A DNA stretch of 59,560 nucleotides from Bacteroidota bacterium (GCA_947450025.1 CANFTW010000018.1:1-59560); one strand, 5' to 3'; positions 1 through 8,948 are shown, counted from the stretch's first letter. Notes: generated from the sequence alone by a model not told the origin. Made by a program: numbers and translations.

Positions 1-471
1 AAGACCTCTTTCTGCATCAATCATATTGGCTATGTTTGGCAGATGAGCCCATTTTTCAAAACCCATTTTATAAAATAGTTGAAGACTTGGCTCATTATGA
101 TCAAATATAAAACCTAAAAGTGTTTTAATATTTAACTCTCCGCAAACATCAAATGCCTTTTGCAAACATGCTTTCCCTAATCCTTTTCCTCTGGCACTTT
201 CTTCTAAATAAATACTTACTTCAACAGTTCCGTTGTAGGCAGGGCGGCCATAAAAGGAATTGAAACTCATCCAACCTGCATAATCTCCGTTAACCTCTAT
301 AATCCACAGCGGGCGGTGATTTTCAGAGTGTGTATCAAACCATCCTTGTTTACTTTCAACAGTTACTGGTTCTAAATCAGCAGTTACTAAACGCGAATCA
401 ATGGTTGAGTTATAGGTCGCTACAATCTTTTGCAAATCACTCGATTGAGCGCAGATGAAATCTATTTTCAT
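1..471 (-). CDS. GNAT family N-acetyltransferase (3' end outside window)
   Basis: An ATG at 471-469 opens a frame that stays open for 157 codons to the left edge, so the C-terminus is missing. The protein resembles phosphinothricin/amino-acid N-acetyltransferases of the GNAT fold. After a strand reading VEVSIYLEE comes the acetyl-CoA binding loop ARGKGLGKA (R/Q-x-x-G-x-G/A type), followed by a segment ending FDHNEPSLQLFYKMGFEKW, which is typical of the GNAT C-terminal half. It would transfer an acetyl group to a small amine in the cytosol; the substrate cannot be told. It is the last visible gene of a minus-strand run (J-domain protein, hydrolase, acetyltransferase), starting 9 nt after the hydrolase stop, so co-transcription is likely. 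Confidence 0.82.
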   Translation of the reverse strand, partial: MKIDFICAQSSDLQKIVATYNSTIDSRLVTADLEPVTVESKQGWFDTHSENHRPLWIIEVNGDYAGWMSFNSFYGRPAYNGTVEVSIYLEESARGKGLGKACLQKAFDVCGELNIKTLLGFIFDHNEPSLQLFYKMGFEKWAHLPNIANMIDAERGL

Positions 472-480
472 GTTTAATTT

Positions 481-1278
481 TTATTTAAAACAGACTCTTA
501 AAAATTTTTTCAGAGCACGCTGACTTTTTTCTGGACTTTCTAAAAATCCCATATGGCCATCGTGTTCTAAATATAACAAATGTTTTTCTTTTATTAATTC
601 AGATTGTTCTAGTAATTGATCATAAGGCAATACATTGTCTAACTCACCAATAACCATCATAATAGGGTAGTGAGCCATACCTAATATGATATCTCTGTTT
701 GGCCTATCTTTCATACCTTCTAATGAAGCAATGATAGAACGTTTAGAAACACTTGCTGCTATATCTTGTGCGAACGCAATTTCGTTCTTTAAATATTTAA
801 AATTTTTAGAAGCAAATAAATTTTTGATGACTTCAGTCGTATAAATTTGATGATTAGCTTTCACTACTTTTATCGAACGAGTTCTGTCTTTTTTCTTATC
901 ATCGCTATCTGCATAGGCCGAAGAGTGAAATAAGCACATTCCCTTTAAATTGTCTGGATACAAGTCGGCAAAGGCTAGCGCAGCATAGCCACCCATGCTA
1001 TGACCTACAATCACATATTTTTTTAAACGCAAACTATCCATAACCGCTTTAACAGTTTTAGCTAAAAGCTCAGTGGTGTGAACGTATCCAAAACAATCTG
1101 TTTCACCGTGGCCTGGCAAATCGATAGCGATAACTCTAAAAGACTTAGAAAGATTTTGTATGGTGCTTTTCCATATTTGATGTGAGCCTAAAAAACCATG
1201 TAACAATACAACCACGCGTCCCTTGCCTGTATCAGAGAAAGAAACTGTACCGTTTTTGTATTTAGTAGTTTTAATCAT
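481..1278 (-). CDS. alpha/beta fold hydrolase
   Basis: This is a 265-residue cytosolic alpha/beta hydrolase with no signal peptide. The oxyanion HGF is at residues 27-29, the nucleophile elbow GHSMGG places the catalytic serine at 94, the acid is probably D214 in GELDNVLP, and the histidine is H242 in HDGHMGF. The cap region (about 120-200) is Lys/Arg-rich. The family includes esterases, C-C hydrolases and lipases; the sequence does not reveal the substrate. The start lies 2 nt from the stop of the upstream J-domain gene and the acetyltransferase follows after 9 nt, so it sits in the middle of an operon. Confidence 0.85.
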   Translation of the reverse strand: MIKTTKYKNGTVSFSDTGKGRVVVLLHGFLGSHQIWKSTIQNLSKSFRVIAIDLPGHGETDCFGYVHTTELLAKTVKAVMDSLRLKKYVIVGHSMGGYAALAFADLYPDNLKGMCLFHSSAYADSDDKKKDRTRSIKVVKANHQIYTTEVIKNLFASKNFKYLKNEIAFAQDIAASVSKRSIIASLEGMKDRPNRDIILGMAHYPIMMVIGELDNVLPYDQLLEQSELIKEKHLLYLEHDGHMGFLESPEKSQRALKKFLRVCFK

Positions 1279-1280
1279 CG

Positions 1281-2240
1281 TTAATGTTTAAAAAACTCTA
1301 TATCATTACTAATATATTGTTTGTTTTTTAGTTGTTCATTTAAAATATATAAAATCGTAATATCATCATCTGAATTATTATTAAATAATGTCGGAGAGGA
1401 TTTCCAATTTTGGTATTGAATAATACTATCAAAGCCACCCAGAACTTCATTGTTTGCAAATAATTTATTTGAGTTCCAGTTTTTGCCTAGGACGCATTTC
1501 CAATACACACCTGTTTCAGGAAGCATTGAAAATTCAACCGTATATGATTTTTGCAAATAGGCATGTTGTAAATAGTGATTAGTTTTTTTGTCAAATACAG
1601 CAACCACAGCATCGTAAAATGTAGAATTATTGATTTGTAAGACATGATTAGTGTTAAAAGTATTTATAGCTCCAAAAACACCATTATATGGTTTATCTCC
1701 ATTTTTTAATTCAACTATTGTTTTGCTTGTTTGAGTTTGGACAGGAGTTTCTTTATCACTTGATTCCAATGTAGTTTCTGGTTCATGACTAAACAACGAA
1801 ATAATTAACATGAATAATCCAACTGCAATTGGTGTCGCATATAAAATATATTTATAATCACTATAACCTGATGTTTGTTTTGATTGCTTTACAGATTGAT
1901 ACTTAACCTGCTGGTAGTGTTTTTTATAATATTCTCTCCGCTTGATTTCTTCCTCTGTAATATTCCATTCTTTTTGACCTCTTTTTTTAGAATCAAAGGC
2001 CTGGGAATAATTTTTAGCGGCTGTAAAAGACTTATTTGAAGCGTAATCGTATCGTCTTCTGGAATCTGGATTAATTAACGTATCGTACGCTTTTAAAATT
2101 AATGCAAATAAATGCTTAGCATTTGGGTCGTTTGGATTTTTATCTGGATGATAGATCTTTGCTAATTTTCTAAAAGCAGATTTAATCTCAATCTCCGTAG
2201 CATTTTTTGTAAGCCCCAGTATTGAATAATAATCTGTCAT
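1281..2240 (-). CDS. membrane-anchored J-domain (DnaJ-like) protein
   Basis: Residues 4-66 form a canonical J domain: YYSILGL at the start, the Hsp70-activating HPD at 31-33, and a closing RRRYDY. It lacks the G/F-rich linker, the zinc-finger cysteines and the C-terminal substrate-binding domain of DnaJ, so it is a type III J protein. A charged linker (about 85-130) leads to one hydrophobic segment at 131-150. About 165 residues follow, ending in a part containing YWKCVLGKNWNSNK and LGGFDS. With the J domain in the cytosol, the C-terminal part should be outside the inner membrane. The expected role is recruiting DnaK to a membrane site; the client is unknown. It lies between a peptide-binding lipoprotein gene (41 nt upstream) and a hydrolase gene. 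Confidence 0.82.
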   Translation of the reverse strand: MTDYYSILGLTKNATEIEIKSAFRKLAKIYHPDKNPNDPNAKHLFALILKAYDTLINPDSRRRYDYASNKSFTAAKNYSQAFDSKKRGQKEWNITEEEIKRREYYKKHYQQVKYQSVKQSKQTSGYSDYKYILYATPIAVGLFMLIISLFSHEPETTLESSDKETPVQTQTSKTIVELKNGDKPYNGVFGAINTFNTNHVLQINNSTFYDAVVAVFDKKTNHYLQHAYLQKSYTVEFSMLPETGVYWKCVLGKNWNSNKLFANNEVLGGFDSIIQYQNWKSSPTLFNNNSDDDITILYILNEQLKNKQYISNDIEFFKH

Positions 2241-2281
2241 TAATAAAGATTCACTTTAAGCGATACGTGTTGACGTATGGT

Positions 2282-3967
2282 TTATTTTACCTTATAGGTT
2301 TTGGTTAAATCATAATAACGCATACCGTTTAATCTTAAACCTTTAACATTGTTGCTTAATAAACGATAAGATCCTTCGTACCATAATGGGATAATAACCG
2401 CTTCATCAATTAATAACTGCTCGGCTTTCATAAAATAAGCATAGCTAGTATCTTTGATATTTGAATCTCTTCCTTTTTTAAAGTATAAATCGTAATTAGG
2501 ATTTTGGTATCGAGAGGTGTTAGGAAAACTAGCTGTCTCAAAATCAGCAGGAACAGCTTCACCAATAAATAAATTTAAAAAAGATTCTGGACTCGAAAAA
2601 TCAGCTACCCATGCATCTCTAAAAATATCTCCTTTACCATGCATTTGCAGTTCATACTTTTTTACATTAGGGAGCGACTCGAAATTAACATTAATATTCA
2701 AATTTTCTTTTAATTGTTTTTGTAACTCTACAGCCACTGAGCTATTTCTGGAGTTACCAGAATTAACTAATATCCTAACCTCTGGGAATCCTTTTGCATC
2801 AGGGAATCCTGATTCAGCCAATAATGCCTTAGCTTTCTTAATATCTAAATTGTATCCTTTTATTTTTTTAATATCATAGCCATTAAATGTATTAGGAGTA
2901 ATCCCATAAATAGAAGCACCAATTGCTTGACCTTGTAGGACATTATCTACTAATTTTTCTCTATCAATAGCATAATTGATTGCTTGTCTGACTTTAACAT
3001 TATCAAAAGGTTTTTGTTTTGTATTAAATACATAAAATTGACTTAGCATTTCAGGCTCTCTGTGTAATAATGCTTTAGGCGGGTGGCTTACAAATTCTTT
3101 AATGTTTTTTTCTACAACATCCTTTACTCTTAATGATGGCAAAGTGTTAATTAAATCAATTTTATCATTTTCAAATAGAGATAATCCATCTTCAATTGAT
3201 GGAATAATCTGAACAACAACTGTATCTAAATATGGCAAAGTACATCCCGAGCTATCTTTTAAATAATAAACTGGATTTTTTACTAAAACCATTCGGTCTG
3301 GAGTCGATGAAATATCATACACAAATGCCCCAGCTCCTGTTTTTAAGTCTTTACCATAGGCTTTAAAGGCTATTTCGTTAATAATAGCAGCAGATGGGTT
3401 AGCTAATAGTTTTAAAAAACTAAGATTTGGGTTAGCCAACTCTAAGGTAAAAGTATAGTCATCGATAATTTTAATCCCTGAAATGCTAGTGCTTTTTTGA
3501 TTAAAATATTCGTTTGCGCCAACTAATCGGTCTTTTAAAATAGTATTAAAATGATAATTAAACTCTGTTTTAGTAGCTAAGTTTTCTAAACTAAATTTAA
3601 CATCTTTACTAGTAATTTCTGGTCCCTTTCCGTCTGCATAACATTTATCATTCTGAAAATGAGCGCCCTTAGCTAAATGGAAAGTGATGGTTTTCCCGTC
3701 TTTTGAAGTTTTCCAAGATTCAGCTAATCCAGGAATGGCTTCTAACGTTTTAGAATCCAATCTTACTAATGATTCATGTATTTGCGAAACAACTAAGCCT
3801 TCAACTTGCGAGGTAATGGATAGTGGGTATAAGGTGGCAACTTGGTTATTCTCTGCCATCACAAAAGTTCCTCCGTTTTTGTCAGATAGTTTAGTTTTAT
3901 CCAAGTTTTTGCAACTAAACAAAAAAAATGACGAGGTTATTAAAAGGATATAAATTTTAAGATTCAT
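2282..3967 (-). CDS. ABC transporter substrate-binding lipoprotein, family 5 (oligopeptide type)
   Basis: This 561-residue protein has a lipoprotein signal (hydrophobic residues 4-17, lipobox LFSC, Cys19). It then shows the family 5 solute-binding fold of OppA/DppA: an early SQVEGLVVSQIHESLVRLD, the LAESWKTSKDGKTITFHLAKG block, FDNVKVRQAINYAIDREKLV, and a late IPLWYEGSYR. Such proteins bind peptides or other small ligands in the periplasm and pass them to an ABC permease. No permease or ATPase gene is adjacent, so it must work with a distant partner or have another role. It is the first gene of the minus-strand run. A TAccTTTA element, one mismatch from the Bacteroidota -7 box, lies upstream at 3993-4000. 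Confidence 0.85.
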   Translation of the reverse strand: MNLKIYILLITSSFFLFSCKNLDKTKLSDKNGGTFVMAENNQVATLYPLSITSQVEGLVVSQIHESLVRLDSKTLEAIPGLAESWKTSKDGKTITFHLAKGAHFQNDKCYADGKGPEITSKDVKFSLENLATKTEFNYHFNTILKDRLVGANEYFNQKSTSISGIKIIDDYTFTLELANPNLSFLKLLANPSAAIINEIAFKAYGKDLKTGAGAFVYDISSTPDRMVLVKNPVYYLKDSSGCTLPYLDTVVVQIIPSIEDGLSLFENDKIDLINTLPSLRVKDVVEKNIKEFVSHPPKALLHREPEMLSQFYVFNTKQKPFDNVKVRQAINYAIDREKLVDNVLQGQAIGASIYGITPNTFNGYDIKKIKGYNLDIKKAKALLAESGFPDAKGFPEVRILVNSGNSRNSSVAVELQKQLKENLNINVNFESLPNVKKYELQMHGKGDIFRDAWVADFSSPESFLNLFIGEAVPADFETASFPNTSRYQNPNYDLYFKKGRDSNIKDTSYAYFMKAEQLLIDEAVIIPLWYEGSYRLLSNNVKGLRLNGMRYYDLTKTYKVK

Positions 3968-4069
3968 AGGTCAAATAAAAAATTAAGATTCCTAAAGGTA
4001 GCAATTAATCAACTGTTTTTTAAATTTTGGGGACTATTTGTTTTTTTTAAATAAAAAAGTCGATTTTAT

Positions 4070-4100
4070 TTTGTTTTTCCCAAATATCGTTATAATATTG
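4070..4100 (+). promoter_or_regulatory. candidate Bacteroidota promoter for the 4138 gene
   Basis: TTTG at 4070-4073 is followed after 19 nt by TAATATTG (4093-4100), one mismatch from TAnnTTTG. The spacing fits the Bacteroidota primary sigma factor, and it would give a leader of about 30 nt before the ATG at 4138. The region is AT-rich, so chance matches are possible. Confidence 0.4.
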
Positions 4101-4137
4101 CAAGACTTTTCGCAGACGTGCTAAAAACAATCAGACT

Positions 4138-4947
4138 ATGAAACAAATTTATTCGATATTAATATTATCCTTAATTCTCATTAATAGAGGGTTTTCTCAA
4201 GGTGGTGTTATTATTTTAGAAGGTAATTATCAAGGAAAAAATTTATATGTTCAAAATCCCTTTGGTAGCGGAGGTGTTGGTTTTTGTGTCACTGAGGTTT
4301 TGGTTAATGGAAATATTACTACAGATGAGACTAACTCTAGTGCATTTGAAATAGATTTCAAACCACATAAATTAGCCATTGGAGAAAAAGTTGAAATTAA
4401 AATTAAACATAAAGAAGACTGTAAACCTAAAGTCTTAAATCCAGAAGTTTTAAAGCCAAAAAGTACATTTGAAGTTATATCAATGACGGTTGATAAAGAT
4501 GGTAATGTGAAATGGGCAACAAAATCAGAAACTGGAAAACTTTCATTTGCCGTTGAGCAATTTCGTTGGAATAAATGGGTAAAGGTAGGTGAGGTTGACG
4601 GAAAAGGCACGCCTTCAACAAATAACTATGAATTTAAAGTAGCCCCACATTCAGGTAAAAATCAAATTAGAGTTCGTCAAACAGATTATAGCGGTCAACC
4701 ACGTTTATCAAAGCCAGTTGATTTCACATCAGATATTCCTGAAATTACTTTTGCCCCTGTAAAAGTGTCTAAAGACATTAGTTTTGTTGCAAGAGATAAA
4801 CCTATTGAGACCATGTATGAGATTTATGATCAATACGGTAATGTTGTTAAAAGAGGATTTGGTTCATCTGTAGATGCTTCAAATTTAGCAAAAGGTGGTT
4901 ATTTTTTAAACTACGACAATAAGATGGGCGAATTTATTAAAAAGTAA
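4138..4947 (+). CDS. secreted protein of unknown function with a CTD-like C-terminus
   Basis: This 269-residue protein has a clear signal peptide (about residues 1-20, ending GFSQ). The middle is rich in beta-strand patterns and carries two cysteines (in GFCVTEV and EDCKPK). The last 40 residues, with EIYDQYGNVVKRGFG, DASNLAKGGYFLNYDN and a Lys-ending tail, resemble the final strands of a T9SS type A sorting domain, although the usual YPNP opening is absent. I recall similar proteins as conserved hypothetical proteins in Bacteroidota, but no function is known to me. It is monocistronic: its own promoter lies upstream and a strong terminator follows 18 nt after the stop. Confidence 0.75.
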   Translation: MKQIYSILILSLILINRGFSQGGVIILEGNYQGKNLYVQNPFGSGGVGFCVTEVLVNGNITTDETNSSAFEIDFKPHKLAIGEKVEIKIKHKEDCKPKVLNPEVLKPKSTFEVISMTVDKDGNVKWATKSETGKLSFAVEQFRWNKWVKVGEVDGKGTPSTNNYEFKVAPHSGKNQIRVRQTDYSGQPRLSKPVDFTSDIPEITFAPVKVSKDISFVARDKPIETMYEIYDQYGNVVKRGFGSSVDASNLAKGGYFLNYDNKMGEFIKK

Positions 4948-4965
4948 TTCTACCTAAAAATATTT

Positions 4966-4998
4966 AAAACGCCTCGAAAATGCTTCGAGGCGTTTTTA
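4966..4998 (+). terminator. rho-independent terminator
   Basis: A perfect 13-bp stem (4966-4978 with 4984-4996, core ACGCCTCGAA) has a 5-nt loop, and the right arm ends in a run of T. It closes the 4138 gene. The next start codon follows only about 30 nt later, so the downstream promoter must abut or overlap it. Confidence 0.88.
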
Positions 4999-5015
4999 TT
5001 TACACTAATTTCCTT

Positions 5016-5023
5016 TACATTTG
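5016..5023 (+). promoter_or_regulatory. candidate -7 promoter box directly before the biotin carrier gene
   Basis: TACATTTG is a perfect TAnnTTTG element and ends 4 nt before the ATG at 5028. No convincing TTG is seen 17-21 nt upstream, where only the T-run of the preceding terminator is present. If used, transcription would begin at or next to the start codon, giving a leaderless or nearly leaderless message. Confidence 0.4.
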
Positions 5024-5027
5024 CTAT

Positions 5028-5540
5028 ATGTACACAATTAAAGTAAACGGCTCAAAAGAGTTTAAAACAGAAATAAATAAACAGACTAATCAGACCCTTT
5101 CTGGCCATTTAAACGGACAAGAATTTGCGGCAGATATTATTAAAGTTAGAGAAGGAGTTTATCATTTACTAAAGGATAATGTTTCCTATAATTTAGAGAT
5201 TGTGAAGCATGTTCCTGAGGAGAAAAAAATGATTGTAAAAATCAATAATACATCTTATAGTCTTGATATTAAAGATAAATACGATGATTTATTACATAGC
5301 TTAGGTCTAGATAATTTAGCTGCTAAAAAAGTAAACGACATTAAGGCGCCGATGCCAGGTATGGTTTTAAATATTATGGTGTCAGAAGGCCAAGAGGTTA
5401 AAAAGGGAGATGCTTTAATTGTATTAGAAGCCATGAAAATGGAAAATATCTTAAAATCGCCAACCGATGGAGTTATTAAAAAAATAGCCATTAATAAGGG
5501 AGTTGCTGTAGAAAAAAATCAATTATTAATTCAATTTTAA
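5028..5540 (+). CDS. biotin/lipoyl-attachment domain protein (biotin carboxyl carrier protein of an acyl-CoA carboxylase)
   Basis: This 170-residue protein has a C-terminal biotinyl domain (about residues 104-170). It contains APMPGMV, the biotinylation motif EAMKMEN with K137 as the biotin lysine, and the hairpin GDALIVLEAM. The N-terminal 100 residues are a beta-rich linker domain, as in stand-alone biotin carrier subunits of Bacteroidota acyl-CoA carboxylases. The carrier would shuttle carboxybiotin between biotin carboxylase and carboxyltransferase subunits, neither of which is in the window. I chose ATG 5028: an upstream TTG extension to 4980 would begin inside the terminator hairpin. 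The stop is separated from the superoxide dismutase ATG by one base, so the two are translationally coupled. Confidence 0.88.
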   Translation: MYTIKVNGSKEFKTEINKQTNQTLSGHLNGQEFAADIIKVREGVYHLLKDNVSYNLEIVKHVPEEKKMIVKINNTSYSLDIKDKYDDLLHSLGLDNLAAKKVNDIKAPMPGMVLNIMVSEGQEVKKGDALIVLEAMKMENILKSPTDGVIKKIAINKGVAVEKNQLLIQF

Positions 5541-5541
5541 G

Positions 5542-6276
5542 ATGGAAGATAGAAGAGCCTTTTTTAAAAAAATTGGAATATTAGGATTAACTGGAATTGC
5601 TTCTAAATTAGTAAGTAATGAACAATTAAATGCCTTGGAAACCTTTGGGAATGAAGGCCTTCAAAATGCGCCATTTACATTACCTACTTTACCTTATAAT
5701 TATAATGCTCTAGAACCTTTTATTGATCAACAAACAATGACTATTCATCACACGAAACATCATCAGGCATACGTCGATAAGTTAAATAAGGCTATCGAAA
5801 ACATGGGAGGTAAGTTTGTATTAGAAGAGGCTTTTAAAACCATTTCAAAGGCAGAACCTGCTGTTCGAAATAATGGAGGTGGACACTATAATCATAGCCT
5901 ATTTTGGCAGTTAATGAAGCCTAATCCAAGCTCAAAAGAAAATAAACCATCAGGAAAGCTTGCAGAATCAATCCTTAAAGATTTTAAATCATTTGATGAG
6001 TTTAAAAAAGAATTTTCGGAAAAGTCAGCCAAAATATTTGGAAGTGGTTGGTGCTGGTTAATTGAGCAAGATGGAAAATTAAAAATTACAACCACACCTA
6101 ATCAGGATAATCCTTTAATGGATGTTGTTACAGAAAAAGGAAAACCGGTTTTAGCATTAGATATTTGGGAACATGCCTATTATTTGAAATATCAAAATAA
6201 ACGTGCTGATTATATTGCTAATTGGTGGAATATTGTGAATTGGGAAAAAGCGGAGGAGTTATTCTTATTAAAATAA
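5542..6276 (+). CDS. Fe/Mn superoxide dismutase with Tat-type N-terminus
   Basis: This 244-residue superoxide dismutase has a full set of metal ligands: H69 (IHHTKHH), H118 (HYNHSLFW), D207 and H211 (DIWEHAYY). Fe and Mn forms cannot be separated safely by eye. Unlike cytosolic enzymes, it begins with about 45 extra residues. These start DRRAFFKK followed by a short hydrophobic stretch IGILGLTGIA, which matches a twin-arginine signal, so the folded metalloenzyme is predicted to be exported to the periplasm or anchored there. It converts superoxide to peroxide and oxygen. It lies one base downstream of the biotin carrier gene, an unexpected partner, and is followed by a terminator. Confidence 0.92.
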   Translation: MEDRRAFFKKIGILGLTGIASKLVSNEQLNALETFGNEGLQNAPFTLPTLPYNYNALEPFIDQQTMTIHHTKHHQAYVDKLNKAIENMGGKFVLEEAFKTISKAEPAVRNNGGGHYNHSLFWQLMKPNPSSKENKPSGKLAESILKDFKSFDEFKKEFSEKSAKIFGSGWCWLIEQDGKLKITTTPNQDNPLMDVVTEKGKPVLALDIWEHAYYLKYQNKRADYIANWWNIVNWEKAEELFLLK

Positions 6277-6278
6277 AC

Positions 6279-6310
6279 AAAAGCCCGATTAATTTTAATC
6301 GGGTTTTTTG
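6279..6310 (+). terminator. rho-independent terminator
   Basis: CCCGATTA (6284-6291) pairs with TAATCGGG (6296-6303) around a 4-nt loop, flanked by AAAAG and TTTTTT. It ends the biotin carrier/superoxide dismutase operon. Confidence 0.88.
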
Positions 6311-6359
6311 TTTCTATTCCTCAGCATTTTTCGGTAAATTAGAGCCTTAATTTTTTATT

Positions 6360-8138
6360 ATGTTACGTACACATACTTGCGGCGAATTACGCTTATCAGA
6401 CATTAACAAACAAGTTACATTAAGTGGCTGGGTTCAAAAATCTCGTGATTTAGGAGGAATGACATTTATTGATTTAAGAGATCGTTATGGGATTACTCAG
6501 TTAGCATTTAATGAGGATGTGGATAAAGATATGAATGCTCAAGCAAGAAGCGTGAGCCGTGAATTTGTGATTCAAGTGACAGGAACGGTAATTGAGCGTG
6601 AAAGTAAAAACAAAAATAATCCCACTGGAGAAATAGAAATATTAGTAAAAGAATTTAAGATCCTAAATGAATCAGTAACACCTCCATTTACCATTGAAGA
6701 TAATACTGATGGTGGTGATGAGTTACGAATGAAGTACCGTTACTTAGATTTACGAAGAAATGAAGTGCGTAAAAATTTGGAGTTACGTCACCGAATGGCT
6801 ATCGAAACTCGAAACTACTTAGACCAATTAAATTTCTTAGAAGTTGAGACGCCAGTTTTAATTAAATCAACACCTGAAGGGGCTCGTGACTTCGTCGTGC
6901 CAAGCCGCATGAATGAAGGGCAATTTTACGCCTTACCGCAATCACCGCAAACCTTTAAGCAATTATTAATGGTTGGTGGCTTTGATCGATATTATCAAAT
7001 CGTCAAATGTTTCCGCGATGAAGATTTACGTGCAGATAGACAACCTGAGTTTACACAAATAGATTGTGAGATGAGTTTTGTGGAACAAAAAGACATCTTA
7101 GATACATTTGAAGGTTTAGTGCGTCATTTATTTAAAGCTGTTAAAAATATCGACATGCCTAATGTTCCGCATATGACTTATGCTGATGCAATGAAATTTT
7201 ATGGTAACGATAAGCCCGATACACGTTTTGAAATGAAGTTTGTGGAGATGAACAAAGTTGTGGCAGGTAAAAACTTTAAAGTATTTGATGAGGCTGAATT
7301 AGTTGTTGCTATTTGTGCAAAAAGTGCGGCCGAGTATACTCGCAAACAGTTAGATGAATTAACAGAATGGGTAAAGCGTCCGCAAATTGGTGCTACCGGT
7401 TTAGTATACGCTCGCCATAATGCAGATGGAACCATAAAATCAAGCGTTGATAAATTTTATACAGAAGAAGATTTAAAAGCTTGGTCGGTAGCCTGCGGCT
7501 CACAACCTGGCGATTTAATATTAGTATTAGCAGGTTCCGAAGAAAAAACTCGTAAAGCCATGAGTGAATTGCGTTTGGAAATGGGCACTCGTTTAGGCTT
7601 ACGTGATAAAACAACATTCTCTGCGTTATGGGTCATTGATTTCCCATTATTAGAATGGAATGATGGCGACCCTAATTTATTAGCTTCTTTAGCTGGAAGA
7701 TGGCATGCAAAGCATCATCCATTTACTTCTCCAAACCCAGCAGATTTTGAATTATTGAAAACAAATCCAGGCGCAGTGAGAGCTAACGCATACGACTTAG
7801 TTATTAATGGTGTTGAAGTGGGTGGTGGAAGCATTCGTATTCATAATAAAGAATTACAAGCACAGATGTTTGATTTATTAGGATTTACCAAAGAAGAAGC
7901 TCAAAAGCAATTTGGATTCTTAATGAATGCTTTTGAATTCGGCGCTCCTCCGCATGGTGGTTTAGCTTTCGGATTTGACAGATTATGTTCTTTGTTTGGT
8001 GGAAGTGACAGCATCAGAGATTTCATTGCATTCCCTAAAAACAATTCAGGACGTGATGTGATGATTGACAGTCCAAGTGAAATTAGTGATGAGCAATTAA
8101 AAGAATTAAATATTTTATCTACCGTAGAAGCTAAATAA
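6360..8138 (+). CDS. aspS: aspartate--tRNA ligase
   Basis: This 592-residue protein matches the length of bacterial-type AspRS. An N-terminal OB-fold anticodon domain (about 1-105, with RTHTCGEL and [19 protein letters not shown]) precedes the class II core. Motif 2 is [18 protein letters not shown], the GAD-type insertion lies around 290-420, the [13 protein letters not shown] block follows, and motif 3 is [10 protein letters not shown] near the C-terminus. It charges tRNA-Asp in the cytosol. A TAATTTTT element (6348-6355), one base from the -7 consensus, ends 4 nt before the ATG, so the leader may be very short. A TauE-like gene begins immediately after the stop. Confidence 0.97.
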   Translation: MLRTHTCGELRLSDINKQVTLSGWVQKSRDLGGMTFIDLRDRYGITQLAFNEDVDKDMNAQARSVSREFVIQVTGTVIERESKNKNNPTGEIEILVKEFKILNESVTPPFTIEDNTDGGDELRMKYRYLDLRRNEVRKNLELRHRMAIETRNYLDQLNFLEVETPVLIKSTPEGARDFVVPSRMNEGQFYALPQSPQTFKQLLMVGGFDRYYQIVKCFRDEDLRADRQPEFTQIDCEMSFVEQKDILDTFEGLVRHLFKAVKNIDMPNVPHMTYADAMKFYGNDKPDTRFEMKFVEMNKVVAGKNFKVFDEAELVVAICAKSAAEYTRKQLDELTEWVKRPQIGATGLVYARHNADGTIKSSVDKFYTEEDLKAWSVACGSQPGDLILVLAGSEEKTRKAMSELRLEMGTRLGLRDKTTFSALWVIDFPLLEWNDGDPNLLASLAGRWHAKHHPFTSPNPADFELLKTNPGAVRANAYDLVINGVEVGGGSIRIHNKELQAQMFDLLGFTKEEAQKQFGFLMNAFEFGAPPHGGLAFGFDRLCSLFGGSDSIRDFIAFPKNNSGRDVMIDSPSEISDEQLKELNILSTVEAK

Positions 8139-8945
8139 TTGATCATCATTGGCTGCATAGCGTTTTTAGTAATCGGATTAATTTTAGGATTAATTGGAGG
8201 AGGAGGTTCTATTCTTGGTGTGCCTGTATTAGTTTACGTTATGGGTTATAGTGCCGATGAAGCAACAAGTTATTCCTTATTTATTGTTGGGATGACATCG
8301 TTAATTGGAGCAATAGCCTATTTGAAGAAAGGAGACATCAGTGTAGAAGCAATTTTACAATTTGCGTTAGCATCTTTAACTACTGTTTTTTGTGTTCGTA
8401 AATTTATCATGCCAAATATTCCTTCAGTGCTTCCATTCTTAGGGTTTGAAATTTCTAAGCAAATGTTAATCATGATCATGTTTTCGATTTTAATTTTATC
8501 ATCTTCTATTAGCATGATTAAAAAGAAAACATATAATCGTATTAATGAAGTGAAGTGGGACGAATTTGCTAGAAGTCCATTAGGTCTTCCATTCGTAATC
8601 TTATTAGGGGTTGTTATTGGGTTTATCACTGGTTTTGTTGGGGCTGGTGGTGGTTTTATTATCGTTCCGGTTTTGATATTCTTTTTAAGATTAAATTTTA
8701 AAAAAGCTATTGGCACCTCACTTTGTATCATTGCTTTAAATTCCTTAATTGGATTTACCGGAAATATTGGTCAGCAAAAAATTGATTGGATAATGCTAGT
8801 AATCATATCTTCTGTCTGTATAGTTGGCATATTATTAGGAAGCTTGTTGTCGTCTAAGGTATCCTCTCAAAATTTAAAACCAGCATTCGGTTGGTTTACA
8901 TTAATAGTTGGTGTATTTGTTTTAATTAAAGAAATCTTATTATAG
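8139..8945 (+). CDS. sulfite exporter TauE/SafE family membrane protein
   Basis: This 268-residue integral membrane protein has 7-8 hydrophobic segments in two homologous halves. Each half opens with the family's glycine-rich motif: GLIGGGGSILGVP near residue 20 and GFVGAGGGFIIVP near residue 170. The family exports or imports sulfite, sulfoacetate or other organosulfur anions; the substrate here is unknown. The start is a TTG placed directly after the aspS stop with no spacer, which supports translational coupling. No ATG would preserve the first membrane segment. mltG follows 3 nt after its stop. Confidence 0.88.
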   Translation: MIIIGCIAFLVIGLILGLIGGGGSILGVPVLVYVMGYSADEATSYSLFIVGMTSLIGAIAYLKKGDISVEAILQFALASLTTVFCVRKFIMPNIPSVLPFLGFEISKQMLIMIMFSILILSSSISMIKKKTYNRINEVKWDEFARSPLGLPFVILLGVVIGFITGFVGAGGGFIIVPVLIFFLRLNFKKAIGTSLCIIALNSLIGFTGNIGQQKIDWIMLVIISSVCIVGILLGSLLSSKVSSQNLKPAFGWFTLIVGVFVLIKEILL

Positions 8946-8948
8946 TTA

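Noticed and set aside
2517-2879. Antisense open frames over long genes (here and at groEL, etfA, murF-alr and the adhesin)
   Set aside because: They run opposite strongly supported genes, lack domains and reflect the low density of stop codons in those frames.
4980-5027. Upstream TTG start for the biotin carrier gene
   Set aside because: It begins in the terminator hairpin of the previous gene, and the added residues do not belong to the family.
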